From Lacinutrix himadriensis (GTDB lineage: Bacteria > Bacteroidota > Bacteroidia > Flavobacteriales > Flavobacteriaceae), in contig NZ_LIQI01000032.1 of NCBI RefSeq assembly GCF_001418105.1, positions 124,001-188,000 of the forward strand: a stretch of 64,000 nucleotides of DNA, in the 5' to 3' direction. A model generated the notes under the pieces. The model did no database searches, was not told the origin of the DNA, and saw only the letters and a list, made by a program, of their open reading frames with translations. Shown piece after piece: positions 17,195 through 24,192 of this stretch (within the stretch, counting starts at the first letter, position 1; every line of letters begins with the position of its first letter). Position numbers and translations under genes: made by a program.

Positions 17195-17590
17195 ATGTTA
17201 GCGCATATACCATCACATCTTTCAGCCTTACCAATATACAAGCAAGCCTTGGTTATTTTTCTGTTGTCTAGAAATATTTCTACGTATCTAAATCAGGATT
17301 TAGCATACTTAAAAGAAGATGGTTCCGAAGATGCACACATTTACTTTTCTGGTGATATTGTACAGCATTCTATTTCTCTTGCTCCTGAAATTATTAAGGC
17401 AGAAATGGAACGTTTTTCAGATAAAAAGCACAAACATATTGCATCTGTAAGACAACTTACCAATAGACTGTATAGCCATTGTAAGCGTTTAGAAAAATGC
17501 AATAGTAATGGTAAGGAGTATATTCCTATTTTAAGAAAAGAACTTAAAGTATTCAAAAAATTACAAAACACCTGGATGCATACGCTGTAA
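17195..17590 (+). CDS. conserved hypothetical protein, 131 residues
   Basis: The protein is mostly helical and basic: MLAHIPSHLSALPIYKQALVIFLLSRNIS at the N-terminus, and a Lys/Arg-rich C-terminal half (SDKKHKHIASVRQLTNRLYSHCKRLEKC). There is no signal peptide or clear motif. It resembles small flavobacterial proteins of unknown function. I chose the ATG because the promoter-like element overlaps the alternative GTG. It ends one base before the stop codon of the convergent helicase-like gene. Confidence 0.65.
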   Translation: MLAHIPSHLSALPIYKQALVIFLLSRNISTYLNQDLAYLKEDGSEDAHIYFSGDIVQHSISLAPEIIKAEMERFSDKKHKHIASVRQLTNRLYSHCKRLEKCNSNGKEYIPILRKELKVFKKLQNTWMHTL

Positions 17591-18205
17591 TTATTTCCCT
17601 TCTACTATATGTGCATTGTACATAATTGTATCTTGAAGACGCTCATATTTAGGATGCATTTTTTCTGCTAAAAGCACATATTGACATTTCGCTAAACTTT
17701 CGGTAACACGTAAAACATCGTTATGGTAGTTATTACGTATTAAAAACTCGGCATCATCTAAAGCCAACAATTTAAGTTGTCCTAAATGCACACTATTCAT
17801 AAAGTAAAGCTTGTTTAAACGTTTTGGTGTGGAGATTAAAACATCTACTCCGTAATAAATTTCCTCGCGTTGTTGGTCTAAAGTTTGCTCATCATAAGCT
17901 GCATAGATTCTTAAATCCATGTATCTAGTATACTTTTCAAACTCTTCTTTTAAGTCTAAAGCGGCTTGCTTGTCTTTTACAATAACTAATGCTCTAGGAG
18001 AATCTTCAAAGGCTTCTGCTTTTAATTTATGAATGATTGCAATGATTAAAGCTGTCGTTTTCCCAGAACCTTTTGGAGCTAATCCATATACATTTGCTCC
18101 TCCTTTTATCTTTGGTAATATTTCTTTCTGAAAAGGTAAAGGTGCCTCATAATTAAGAGTTTCTAAGGCTTCTTTTAATACTGGATTTAATTTTTTAAAG
18201 GACAT
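17591..18205 (-). CDS. DEAD-box-like single-domain ATPase (half helicase)
   Basis: The 204-residue protein starts LNPVLKEALETLNYEAPLPFQ, a Q-motif-like start. It has Walker A APKGSGKTT, motif Ia-like ALVIVKDKQAA, STPKRL (motif Ib), and LDDAEFL in place of DEAD. It ends after the first RecA-like domain, so the second helicase domain with motifs IV-VI is missing. RNA unwinding is therefore unlikely; ATP-dependent RNA or protein binding is possible. I chose the ATG at MSFKKLN because an upstream start would lie in the TACCTTTG promoter element. It follows sigZ on the same strand but appears to have its own promoter. Confidence 0.8.
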   Translation of the reverse strand: MSFKKLNPVLKEALETLNYEAPLPFQKEILPKIKGGANVYGLAPKGSGKTTALIIAIIHKLKAEAFEDSPRALVIVKDKQAALDLKEEFEKYTRYMDLRIYAAYDEQTLDQQREEIYYGVDVLISTPKRLNKLYFMNSVHLGQLKLLALDDAEFLIRNNYHNDVLRVTESLAKCQYVLLAEKMHPKYERLQDTIMYNAHIVEGK

Positions 18206-18256
18206 GCTACGTAAATTTGTAAGTTGTAAAACGAAATAAATCGTCTTAATTCTGCA

Positions 18257-18264
18257 CAAAGGTA
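18257..18264 (-). promoter_or_regulatory. -7 element for half-helicase gene
   Basis: TACCTTTG on the minus strand fits TAnnTTTG. It lies 52 bases before the chosen ATG, just downstream of the sigZ stop. Confidence 0.45.
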
Positions 18265-18268
18265 CGTA

Positions 18269-18808
18269 TTAATGACACATTTTACAGTCTGCTTTGTCTT
18301 TGATTTCTCCAACTAAAAAACCTTCTTCATTTATTACAAAGTCGCAACAGTCTACAAAACCTTGTGCAATCATTTTTCGACCACGTTGTATCTGAGATTT
18401 TATGGTAGGTAATGGTAGGTGCAATTGTTCTGCTATTTGTTGTTGTTTGACACCTTTTATATCGCTTAAAAACAATGGATCTCTATACTTTTTAGGCAAG
18501 CTTTTAATGATACCATGTAAGCAATCGGCTTCGGTATGTTCTAGTTTTTGTTCTTCAAAAATAAAATCTTCGTCGGTGGTTTCATACACCACTTTTTTAC
18601 TTCTAAAATAGTCTAAAACAGTATACCTTGCTATAGCGAATAACCAAGACTTCAATTTGTCTTCGTCTTTTAACGTATTTAGTTTGGTGTGTACTTTTAT
18701 GAAAGTTTCCTGGAGTAAATCTTCAGCAACAGCGGCATCTTTGACTTTACTAAGAATAAAATATTTAATATCGTCTGCATGTAATTTCCAAATGTCTTGA
18801 GTATCCAT
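18269..18808 (-). CDS. sigZ: SigZ-type ECF sigma factor
   Basis: The 179-residue protein has sigma-2 (AAVAEDLLQETFIKVHTKL and SWLFAIARYTVLDYFR) and sigma-4 (LPKKYRDPLFLSDIKGVKQQQIAEQLHLPLPTIKSQIQRGR). The C-terminal tail has Cys residues: FVDCCDFVINEEG, then DKADCKMCH. That cysteine/histidine tail is typical of SigZ and may bind metal or respond to redox. I chose the second ATG (MDTQDIW), the usual family start; the first, two codons upstream, cannot be excluded. The next gene upstream on the same strand encodes a 33-residue protein with 11 cysteines, which suggests a metal or thiol stress connection. Confidence 0.88.
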   Translation of the reverse strand: MDTQDIWKLHADDIKYFILSKVKDAAVAEDLLQETFIKVHTKLNTLKDEDKLKSWLFAIARYTVLDYFRSKKVVYETTDEDFIFEEQKLEHTEADCLHGIIKSLPKKYRDPLFLSDIKGVKQQQIAEQLHLPLPTIKSQIQRGRKMIAQGFVDCCDFVINEEGFLVGEIKDKADCKMCH

Positions 18809-18824
18809 AACCATCTATTAAAAT

Positions 18825-18862
18825 AACGCTAATCTTAGTACAAAGTTACTAAGATTAGCGTT
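18825..18862 (-). terminator. hairpin between Cys-rich gene and sigZ
   Basis: A perfect 16-bp stem (AACGCTAATCTTAGTA and its complement) with a 6-nt loop is followed on the minus strand by a short T-rich run (ATTTTAAT). It probably terminates or attenuates transcription from the Cys-rich gene into sigZ. Confidence 0.65.
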
Positions 18863-18886
18863 GTTATTACTGTCTTTAAGTATTGC

Positions 18887-18988
18887 TTAACAGTTACAAC
18901 TTGTACAGGTACAGTTTTCGCAAGTACAGTTTTGGCAATTTCCTTTAGAGCAACCATCACAGTTACAAGTACATTCTTTATTTTTCAT
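18887..18988 (-). CDS. 33-residue Cys-rich metallothionein-like protein
   Basis: An ATG-to-TAA frame encodes MKNKECTCNCDGCSKGNC followed by QNCTCENCTCTSCNC. Eleven of 33 residues are cysteine, in CxC and CxxC spacings, with no aromatic or large hydrophobic residue. That composition is expected for a metal-thiolate cluster peptide and is very unlikely by chance in AT-rich DNA. It lies directly upstream of sigZ, separated by a hairpin, with a TAAGTTTG element about 75 bases before the ATG. It may sequester Cu, Zn or Cd ions. Resemblance is to metallothioneins by composition only. Confidence 0.7.
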   Translation of the reverse strand: MKNKECTCNCDGCSKGNCQNCTCENCTCTSCNC

Positions 18989-19062
18989 GATATCTAATTT
19001 TTATGTTCATATAATAGACGTGATACCATTAAAAAAGATGCAAAACATTTGAATTATTTTTT

Positions 19063-19070
19063 CAAACTTA
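19063..19070 (-). promoter_or_regulatory. -7 element for Cys-rich gene
   Basis: TAAGTTTG on the minus strand fits TAnnTTTG. It lies immediately after the OsmC stop codon. Confidence 0.4.
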
Positions 19071-19544
19071 TTATTGAACCACTATAGTCGCCTCATGAGC
19101 AATTGGAAAATTACACGAATTAGCTATAAAGCATAAACTATTTGCCTTTTCGTGCAAACCTAAAGCCAATGCTTTTTGATTAGCATTTTTTATGGTTACT
19201 ACTGGTTTTAATCGTACCGTTTTAAAACTACCACTTCCTGAAGCTGCAACTTCTAAATCTCCTTCTGCATGATCGCTATAGCTTAACACTTCTATATTAT
19301 TTTGCGCACACACGTATAAATAAGACATCATGTGACAGGAAGTTAAAGCAGATAATAATAAATCTTCTGGATTGTATAATGCATCGTCACCTCTAAAGGT
19401 TTTTGCTGCAGACACATGCAATGGTGTTGCTTTGTTGTCAATGAAAACTTCATGATTTCGACTGAAGGTTCTTGGATTTTTCGTGCTTTCGCCTTCGTTT
19501 ATTGTCCAATTTACGGTTGCTTTAAAAGTGTGTTTGATAGACAT
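19071..19544 (-). CDS. OsmC/Ohr-family peroxiredoxin-like protein
   Basis: The 157-residue protein has an OsmC fold with both conserved cysteine regions, ALTSCHMMSYLYVC and SLCFIANSCNFP. OsmC/Ohr proteins reduce organic hydroperoxides through this cysteine pair, with an Arg/Glu network. HVSAAKTFRGDDALYNPEDLLLSA fits the family. A near-identical truncated copy lies 3.1 kb away (22676-22936) in the same orientation, with the broken secreted-protein gene between them. A terminator hairpin lies just upstream. Confidence 0.92.
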   Translation of the reverse strand: MSIKHTFKATVNWTINEGESTKNPRTFSRNHEVFIDNKATPLHVSAAKTFRGDDALYNPEDLLLSALTSCHMMSYLYVCAQNNIEVLSYSDHAEGDLEVAASGSGSFKTVRLKPVVTIKNANQKALALGLHEKANSLCFIANSCNFPIAHEATIVVQ

Positions 19545-19563
19545 ATTTTTTTTATTGAATATA

Positions 19564-19594
19564 AAAAAAGCGTTTCAGATTGAAACGCTTTTTT
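19564..19594. terminator. terminator for the secreted repeat gene
   Basis: A 14-bp stem (AAAAAAGCGTTTCA with its complement) with a GAT loop and T-runs on both strands. Confidence 0.85.
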
Positions 19595-19685
19595 GTTTTG
19601 ATATTATTTATGGAGATGCTTTGTTTTGTTATGCATAAAAAAGCACTTTTTTAAGATCCCAAAACTAGAAATACAAACTTTAAAT

Positions 19686-21668
19686 TTATTTCAAAATTAT
19701 TTTCTGAGTTTTAATGTTTCCGTTGTTCTCTAATTTTAAAAAGTATAATCCTTTACTAGTACTTTCTAAGTTAATTTGTACTGGATTTCCATCTAAATCA
19801 ATTTCCGAAGACAAAATTACTCTTCCATTTAAATCTAAAACGGAAAGCATTGTTTTACCTAAATTATCTTCAGCTTTAATATTAATTATTCCGCTAGAAA
19901 TGGTTGGATAAACAGAAATCCCCTGCACAGAGCTAATCGTATCTATAGATAATGTACTGTCTAAATTTGTAGACGTTGGATAAAACACAGAAAACGAATT
20001 GGTATTAAAACCAGTATAATAATCTGCTCCATAAAGTACCGTTGTTGCATTAAAAAAATCTCCGCCCGCAGTATAACCTGCAGTACAACCAGAACCGTCT
20101 AAACGCATCATTTCTAAACCAAAATAGCTGTTTAAATTAGCATCTGCAGTAATTAAATCTGTGATTTCATCTTCTAAAGAATAAATACGAATACTAACGT
20201 TTGTAGTTGGTTGCGTGGTAGGTGAAATAGAAACTTCTCTTCTAGAATATGTATGTCCGTTAGAAGTCGTTCTTGTATCTCCTGCATCCACAAACAAAGT
20301 AGTAGTTACTACTCCTAAATCATTTCCATTAGCATGTATTGCAGCGGCTATATTTCCATTAGCATCTATAATTGGCAACCATTCGTTTAAATTATTTTCA
20401 GAAGTGGAAATGGTAACATCTGGTAACGTTTCACAAGACCCAACTGTTCCTGGAGCGACTTCTGGTGCTCCTTCTAAACAAAAAGTAAATGAGTTTGCAG
20501 CACTATCTGTACGCATAACTTGTAGCAAATATGTTTGTCCGAAAACAACAGGTATTACACCACTAGTATTAAAGCAAGCTACTTCTGTTCCTCCACAAGA
20601 GTCATAAACAACAAAATTATTAAAGCCTGAACTTGAATTTAAATTAATATTCCCAGTTAAAGGCGCTTCAAATGCATACCAAGCATCTAACCAAATTTGA
20701 CTCGCATTTTGACAACTACCAATATTTGTAGTAATTGAAGCCCTTCTAGAGTCTATTGTTACATTTTCTGTTGAACATAGACCAATATTTGCAACTTGTA
20801 TTACTTCTGCATTTGCGCAATCGTCATTAACTATATCTTCAAAAGCTTGAATATCAAAATTCTTAACCCCTGCAAAACTTTGGAGATTTGCATAACGTAA
20901 GGTATACGTTGTACCCATAATTAAATCATAATAATAAGTATCATCTCTAGAACAGCCAATTTCAATAGGAGTTGCTAGCATGGTATCTGCACAACTAGCG
21001 AAAAGCGTAAATTGATCGAAGACATCTACGGAAGTGATTCTTATATTCCCATTTACTGGCATGGTAAATTGATACCAAACATCTAACCAAGTATTGTTAG
21101 CATCTTCACAACTTGCAATAAGGCTCTGATTAGCACCACCAGTTTCTGTTTGAACGTTCGTTGCTGCAGCTGTTGTAACGGCGATTACTTCTGCATTTGA
21201 ACAATCGTCATTAGCAACTGTTTCAAAAGCCTGAATATCAAAATTCTTTGCACCTGCAAAACTTACCAGATTTGCATATCGTAATGTATACGTTGTTCCC
21301 ATAGTTAAGTCATGATAATAAGTATCATCTCTAGAACAACCAATTTCAACTGGAGTTGCTAACATGGTATCTGCACAATTAGCATAAAGCGTACACTGAT
21401 CGAAGCCATCTACGGAAGTGATTCTTATATTCCCATTTACTGGCATGGTAAATTGATACCACACATCTAACCACGTAGCGCTAGCATCTTCACAACTTGC
21501 AATAAGGCTTTGGGTTGCACCACCTGTTTCTGTTTGAACGTTCGTTGCTGCATCTGTTGTAACGGTTATTACTTCCGCATTTGCGCAATCATCATTAGCT
21601 GCAGCTTCAAAAACCTGAATATTAAAACTTTTTGCTCCAGCATAGATATCACGATTTGCATAACGCAA
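19686..21668 (-). CDS. C-terminal part of broken repeat protein
   Basis: The 660 residues start in the middle of a repeat (RYANRDIYAGAKSFNIQ), so the apparent start is not genuine. They contain two complete repeats, a third domain starting NDDCANAEVIQVAN, a domain with PDVTISTSENNLNEWLP, and a sorting domain from VYPTISSGIINIKA to TQKIILK. The repeats have four or more cysteines each. Export through the type IX system is expected for the intact form. Confidence 0.6.
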   Translation of the reverse strand: MRYANRDIYAGAKSFNIQVFEAAANDDCANAEVITVTTDAATNVQTETGGATQSLIASCEDASATWLDVWYQFTMPVNGNIRITSVDGFDQCTLYANCADTMLATPVEIGCSRDDTYYHDLTMGTTYTLRYANLVSFAGAKNFDIQAFETVANDDCSNAEVIAVTTAAATNVQTETGGANQSLIASCEDANNTWLDVWYQFTMPVNGNIRITSVDVFDQFTLFASCADTMLATPIEIGCSRDDTYYYDLIMGTTYTLRYANLQSFAGVKNFDIQAFEDIVNDDCANAEVIQVANIGLCSTENVTIDSRRASITTNIGSCQNASQIWLDAWYAFEAPLTGNINLNSSSGFNNFVVYDSCGGTEVACFNTSGVIPVVFGQTYLLQVMRTDSAANSFTFCLEGAPEVAPGTVGSCETLPDVTISTSENNLNEWLPIIDANGNIAAAIHANGNDLGVVTTTLFVDAGDTRTTSNGHTYSRREVSISPTTQPTTNVSIRIYSLEDEITDLITADANLNSYFGLEMMRLDGSGCTAGYTAGGDFFNATTVLYGADYYTGFNTNSFSVFYPTSTNLDSTLSIDTISSVQGISVYPTISSGIINIKAEDNLGKTMLSVLDLNGRVILSSEIDLDGNPVQINLESTSKGLYFLKLENNGNIKTQKIILK

Positions 21669-21995
21669 GGTTACGTTGTTCCAGGTTAAGTTGTAAAAAA
21701 AGTATCTATTAGAACAATAATTTCACGGAGTCGCTAACATGGTATCTGACAATTAGCATAAGCGTAAATAGTCTAAATAATCGCTGAAGTAATGCTTACA
21801 TTACCATTAACAGGCATTGTAAATTGATACCAAGTATCTAAAGGTTTGGTAGCACTTCACAACTTGCAACAAGGTTTGGGTTGCCCGGTTTCGTTTGCAC
21901 GTCTGCATTAGCGTTGTAACGGAATATCGCATTTGGCAATCTCATTAGCTGCGTTTCAAAAGCCTGAATATTAAAACTTTTTGCTCCGCATAATA
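21669..21995 (-). other. repeat unit riddled with small deletions
   Basis: Aligned with the flanking units, this stretch lacks single bases roughly every 10-25 positions (for example TCTGACAATTAGCATAAGCG where a neighbour has TCTGCACAATTAGCATAAAG-like sequence). Substitutions are few, and the borders with intact sequence are sharp on both sides. Confidence 0.7.
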
Positions 21996-22397
21996 TCACG
22001 ATTTGCATAACGCAGGTGTAGTGTTCCCAATTAAGTTGTAATAAAAAGTATCATCATTAGAACAATTAATTTCAACTGGAGTCGCTAACATGCTATCTGC
22101 ACAATTAGCATATAGTGTAAATACGTCATAAAAATCGGCTGAAGTAATGCTTACATTACCATTTACAGGCATTGTAAAATAATACCAAGTATCCAACCAC
22201 GTTTGACTTGTATTCTCGCAGCTGGCAATAAGACTTTGTGTTGCCATTGTGGTTTCTGTTGCAACTAATGTTGCATCCGTTGTGGTAAGTATAATTTCCT
22301 GCGCATTAGCACACTCATCATTAATTGGCACTTGAGCATGCGCTTGAGAAATAGATAAAAATACTATTGCTAGTATTAGAAGAAGTTTTGTTTTCAT
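21996..22397 (-). CDS. N-terminal part of broken repeat protein
   Basis: The first 133 residues have a clear signal peptide (LLLILAIVFLSISQAHAQ) and the first repeat (INDECANAQEIIL, TWLDTWYYFTMPVNGN, CADSMLATPVEINC). The frame then shifts at the damaged unit and stops. As it stands it would give a truncated secreted fragment without a sorting domain. Confidence 0.6.
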   Translation of the reverse strand: MKTKLLLILAIVFLSISQAHAQVPINDECANAQEIILTTTDATLVATETTMATQSLIASCENTSQTWLDTWYYFTMPVNGNVSITSADFYDVFTLYANCADSMLATPVEINCSNDDTFYYNLIGNTTPALCKS

Positions 22398-22675
22398 TTT
22401 GGTTATTTTAAGATTGATTAGCTTATTCGGTTTATTCTCTTTTTATGTTCTATGTAGTTCTAAAAAATAAAGGCATAAAAATAATTAAATAAACCTTAAA
22501 ACCCATTATTCTAGTGTTTTAATAAGAAAAGTATTTTCTAAAATCACGAAATGGTTTAGAGATAAGGGTTCGCAGTATTTCTGGAAAATGAAAAAACGGG
22601 AATTTTGAGGCTTTTTTCTAGTTGCTAGGAATGACAAATAGTTCTCTGAAATCCTTCAGATGCATCTGAATAACT

Positions 22676-22936
22676 TCATACTTCAATTTTATGTTGCGCA
22701 CACACGTATAAATAAGACATCATGTGACAGGAAGTTAAAGCAGATAATAATAAATCTTCCGGATTGTATAATGCATCGTCACCTCTAAAGGTTTTTGCTG
22801 CAGACACATGCAATGGTGTTGCTTTGTTGTCAATGAAAACTTCATGATTTCGACTGAAGGTTCTTGGATTTTTCGTGCTTTCGCCTTCGTTTATTGACCA
22901 ATTAATGATTGCTTTGAATGTGTGTTTGATTTGCAT
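22676..22936 (-). pseudogene. truncated osmC duplicate
   Basis: The 86 codons match the first 86 of the osmC at 19071-19544. About 190 central bases are almost identical (one difference seen), while the ends differ more (MQIKHTFKAIINWSINEG against MSIKHTFKATVNWTINEG). It stops after CAQHKIEV, so the second catalytic cysteine (SLCFIANSC region) is missing and the protein cannot do the peroxidase cycle. The mosaic identity suggests gene conversion between two old copies, followed or preceded by deletion of the 3' half. About 280 AT-rich bases without a recognisable gene lie between it and the secreted repeat gene. Confidence 0.8.
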
Positions 22937-22978
22937 AGATTATGTTATTTCTGTAATTTACTTTCTTTACGAAAAATT

Positions 22979-23593
22979 TTATTTAATAGACATCAACGCT
23001 TCTAAATCTTTAATCATATTATCAAGCTGGTTCATATAATTACCATAAAGAACTTTAGTTGATACTCTATAAATAAATATGAATAAGAATCCAAACACTA
23101 TAACCGCAGCAAACACCATAATAAACAATTGAATATTCGTTAATTTACCTAAAAAACTTATATGAAACGCTGTGTTTTTATAAAACAACCAATATCCTGG
23201 TAATATAAGTAACGGAAATATTAATCCAACAACTCTAGTTGTTGATTTTATGGTCCTTTTTATAGTATTTCTATAACTTACTAAATATTCATAATTTGAA
23301 TTACTAATTTTAATATCCTCAAAGGAGTGCAATGTTTTTTTATTGTAAAAAAATAGCGTAATCAATAACCCCATTACATATAACCCTAATATTATATGTC
23401 CATAGATACTAAGTCCTAATCCCAATACCACTGCTATTGGAAGTAAGCTTTTATTGTCCAATTGGTAAGTGCGTTCTAATTTTTCAATCAGAAGGTTTGA
23501 TTTCTTCTCATAATAATTAAAGGCTTTATCTACTTTTAAATCTTTTGGATTTTTAAATCCATTTTCCCAAATATTTTCAATTGATTTTTCCAT
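22979..23593 (-). CDS. membrane protein overlapping ECF sigma gene
   Basis: The 204-residue protein has a hydrophilic N-terminal 70 residues (ENIWENGFKNPKDLKVDKAFNYYEKK), then four transmembrane helices in two pairs (about 68-102 and 120-180), and a short helical tail. Its start overlaps the end of the sigma-factor gene by 17 bases, so the two are translationally coupled. Cytoplasmic N-terminus plus membrane part plus coupling to an ECF sigma factor suggests an anti-sigma or signalling partner, but no known anti-sigma domain is visible. Confidence 0.75.
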   Translation of the reverse strand: MEKSIENIWENGFKNPKDLKVDKAFNYYEKKSNLLIEKLERTYQLDNKSLLPIAVVLGLGLSIYGHIILGLYVMGLLITLFFYNKKTLHSFEDIKISNSNYEYLVSYRNTIKRTIKSTTRVVGLIFPLLILPGYWLFYKNTAFHISFLGKLTNIQLFIMVFAAVIVFGFLFIFIYRVSTKVLYGNYMNQLDNMIKDLEALMSIK

Positions 23594-24092
23594 CTAATAA
23601 TACTTTTAATTGTTGTTTTATTCTTAATATTTTTACGGAGATATTATTTGGAGTTATTCCCAAAATTTCTGCAATTTCCTTATATGGTTTCTCTTCTAAA
23701 TACATTAAAATCAAAGCCCTATCTGTTTCTTTTAGTTTCTTAATAGCATCATACAAAAGGTTTAATGATTCGTCAGCAAAAGCTGTGTTGTTTATGCTCT
23801 GGGTATCATATACACCATCCGTTTGTAATTCTACTTTTCTATACTTTTTTTTAGTATGCGTTAAGCAAACATTTAATGTTATTCTATAAACCCAAGTAGA
23901 CCATTTAGATTTTTCTTTAAACAAATCTTTACTCTTCCATATTTGAAGACAAACTTCTTGATAGTAATCTTCAAATTCTTGTTGACTATTTGTGTAAGCT
24001 CTACAAATTTTAATGATAATGCCCATGTGAGGCTCTATTGATACTATATAAAAATCTCTACTCAAAATTGTTTTCTTAATTAGTATTAACAA
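23577..24092 (-). CDS. ECF-type RNA polymerase sigma factor
   Basis: The 171-residue protein has sigma-2 (FEDYYQEVCLQIWKSKDLF, then STWVYRITLNVCLTHTKKK) and sigma-4 (LKETDRALILMYLEEKPYKEIAEILGITPNNISVKILRIKQQL). The frame begins at a TTG; a second TTG ten codons in or an ATG at codon 23 are alternatives, but the ATG would remove part of sigma-2. It belongs to the Bacteroidota ECF group often paired with a small membrane protein. It is coupled by overlap to the four-helix membrane protein downstream. The inducing signal is unknown. Confidence 0.87.
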   Translation of the reverse strand: MLILIKKTILSRDFYIVSIEPHMGIIIKICRAYTNSQQEFEDYYQEVCLQIWKSKDLFKEKSKWSTWVYRITLNVCLTHTKKKYRKVELQTDGVYDTQSINNTAFADESLNLLYDAIKKLKETDRALILMYLEEKPYKEIAEILGITPNNISVKILRIKQQLKVLLDGKIN

Positions 24093-24123
24093 TATATAAT
24101 ATATTACAAAAATGTATAAAAAA

Positions 24124-24161
24124 AATACACCTCGAAGGTTTTAAAACCTTCGAGGTGTATT
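24124..24161. terminator. perfect 19-bp palindromic terminator
   Basis: AATACACCTCGAAGGTTTT and its exact complement meet without a spacer and are flanked by A-runs. On the minus strand it is followed by a T-run, ending the icmF transcript. Confidence 0.85.
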
Positions 24162-24192
24162 AAAAAGAGTATATAATTACTTAAAAATCTGC

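Larger units (their letters stand above)
19686..22397 (-). pseudogene. secreted type IX repeat protein, reading frame broken in one repeat
   Basis: The region reads as one gene of about 900 residues: signal peptide at the 5' end, tandem repeats of about 145 residues (NDDC-x-NAEVI, SLIASCED, TWLDVWYQFTMPVNGN and CADTMLATP motifs), a divergent fourth domain and a sorting domain at the 3' end. Both ends are intact. One repeat unit (about 21669-21995) has many deletions of 1-3 bases compared with its neighbours, destroying the frame. Deletions confined to one unit suggest a faulty consensus in a collapsed repeat more than natural decay, but a true pseudogene is possible. Confidence 0.7.
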
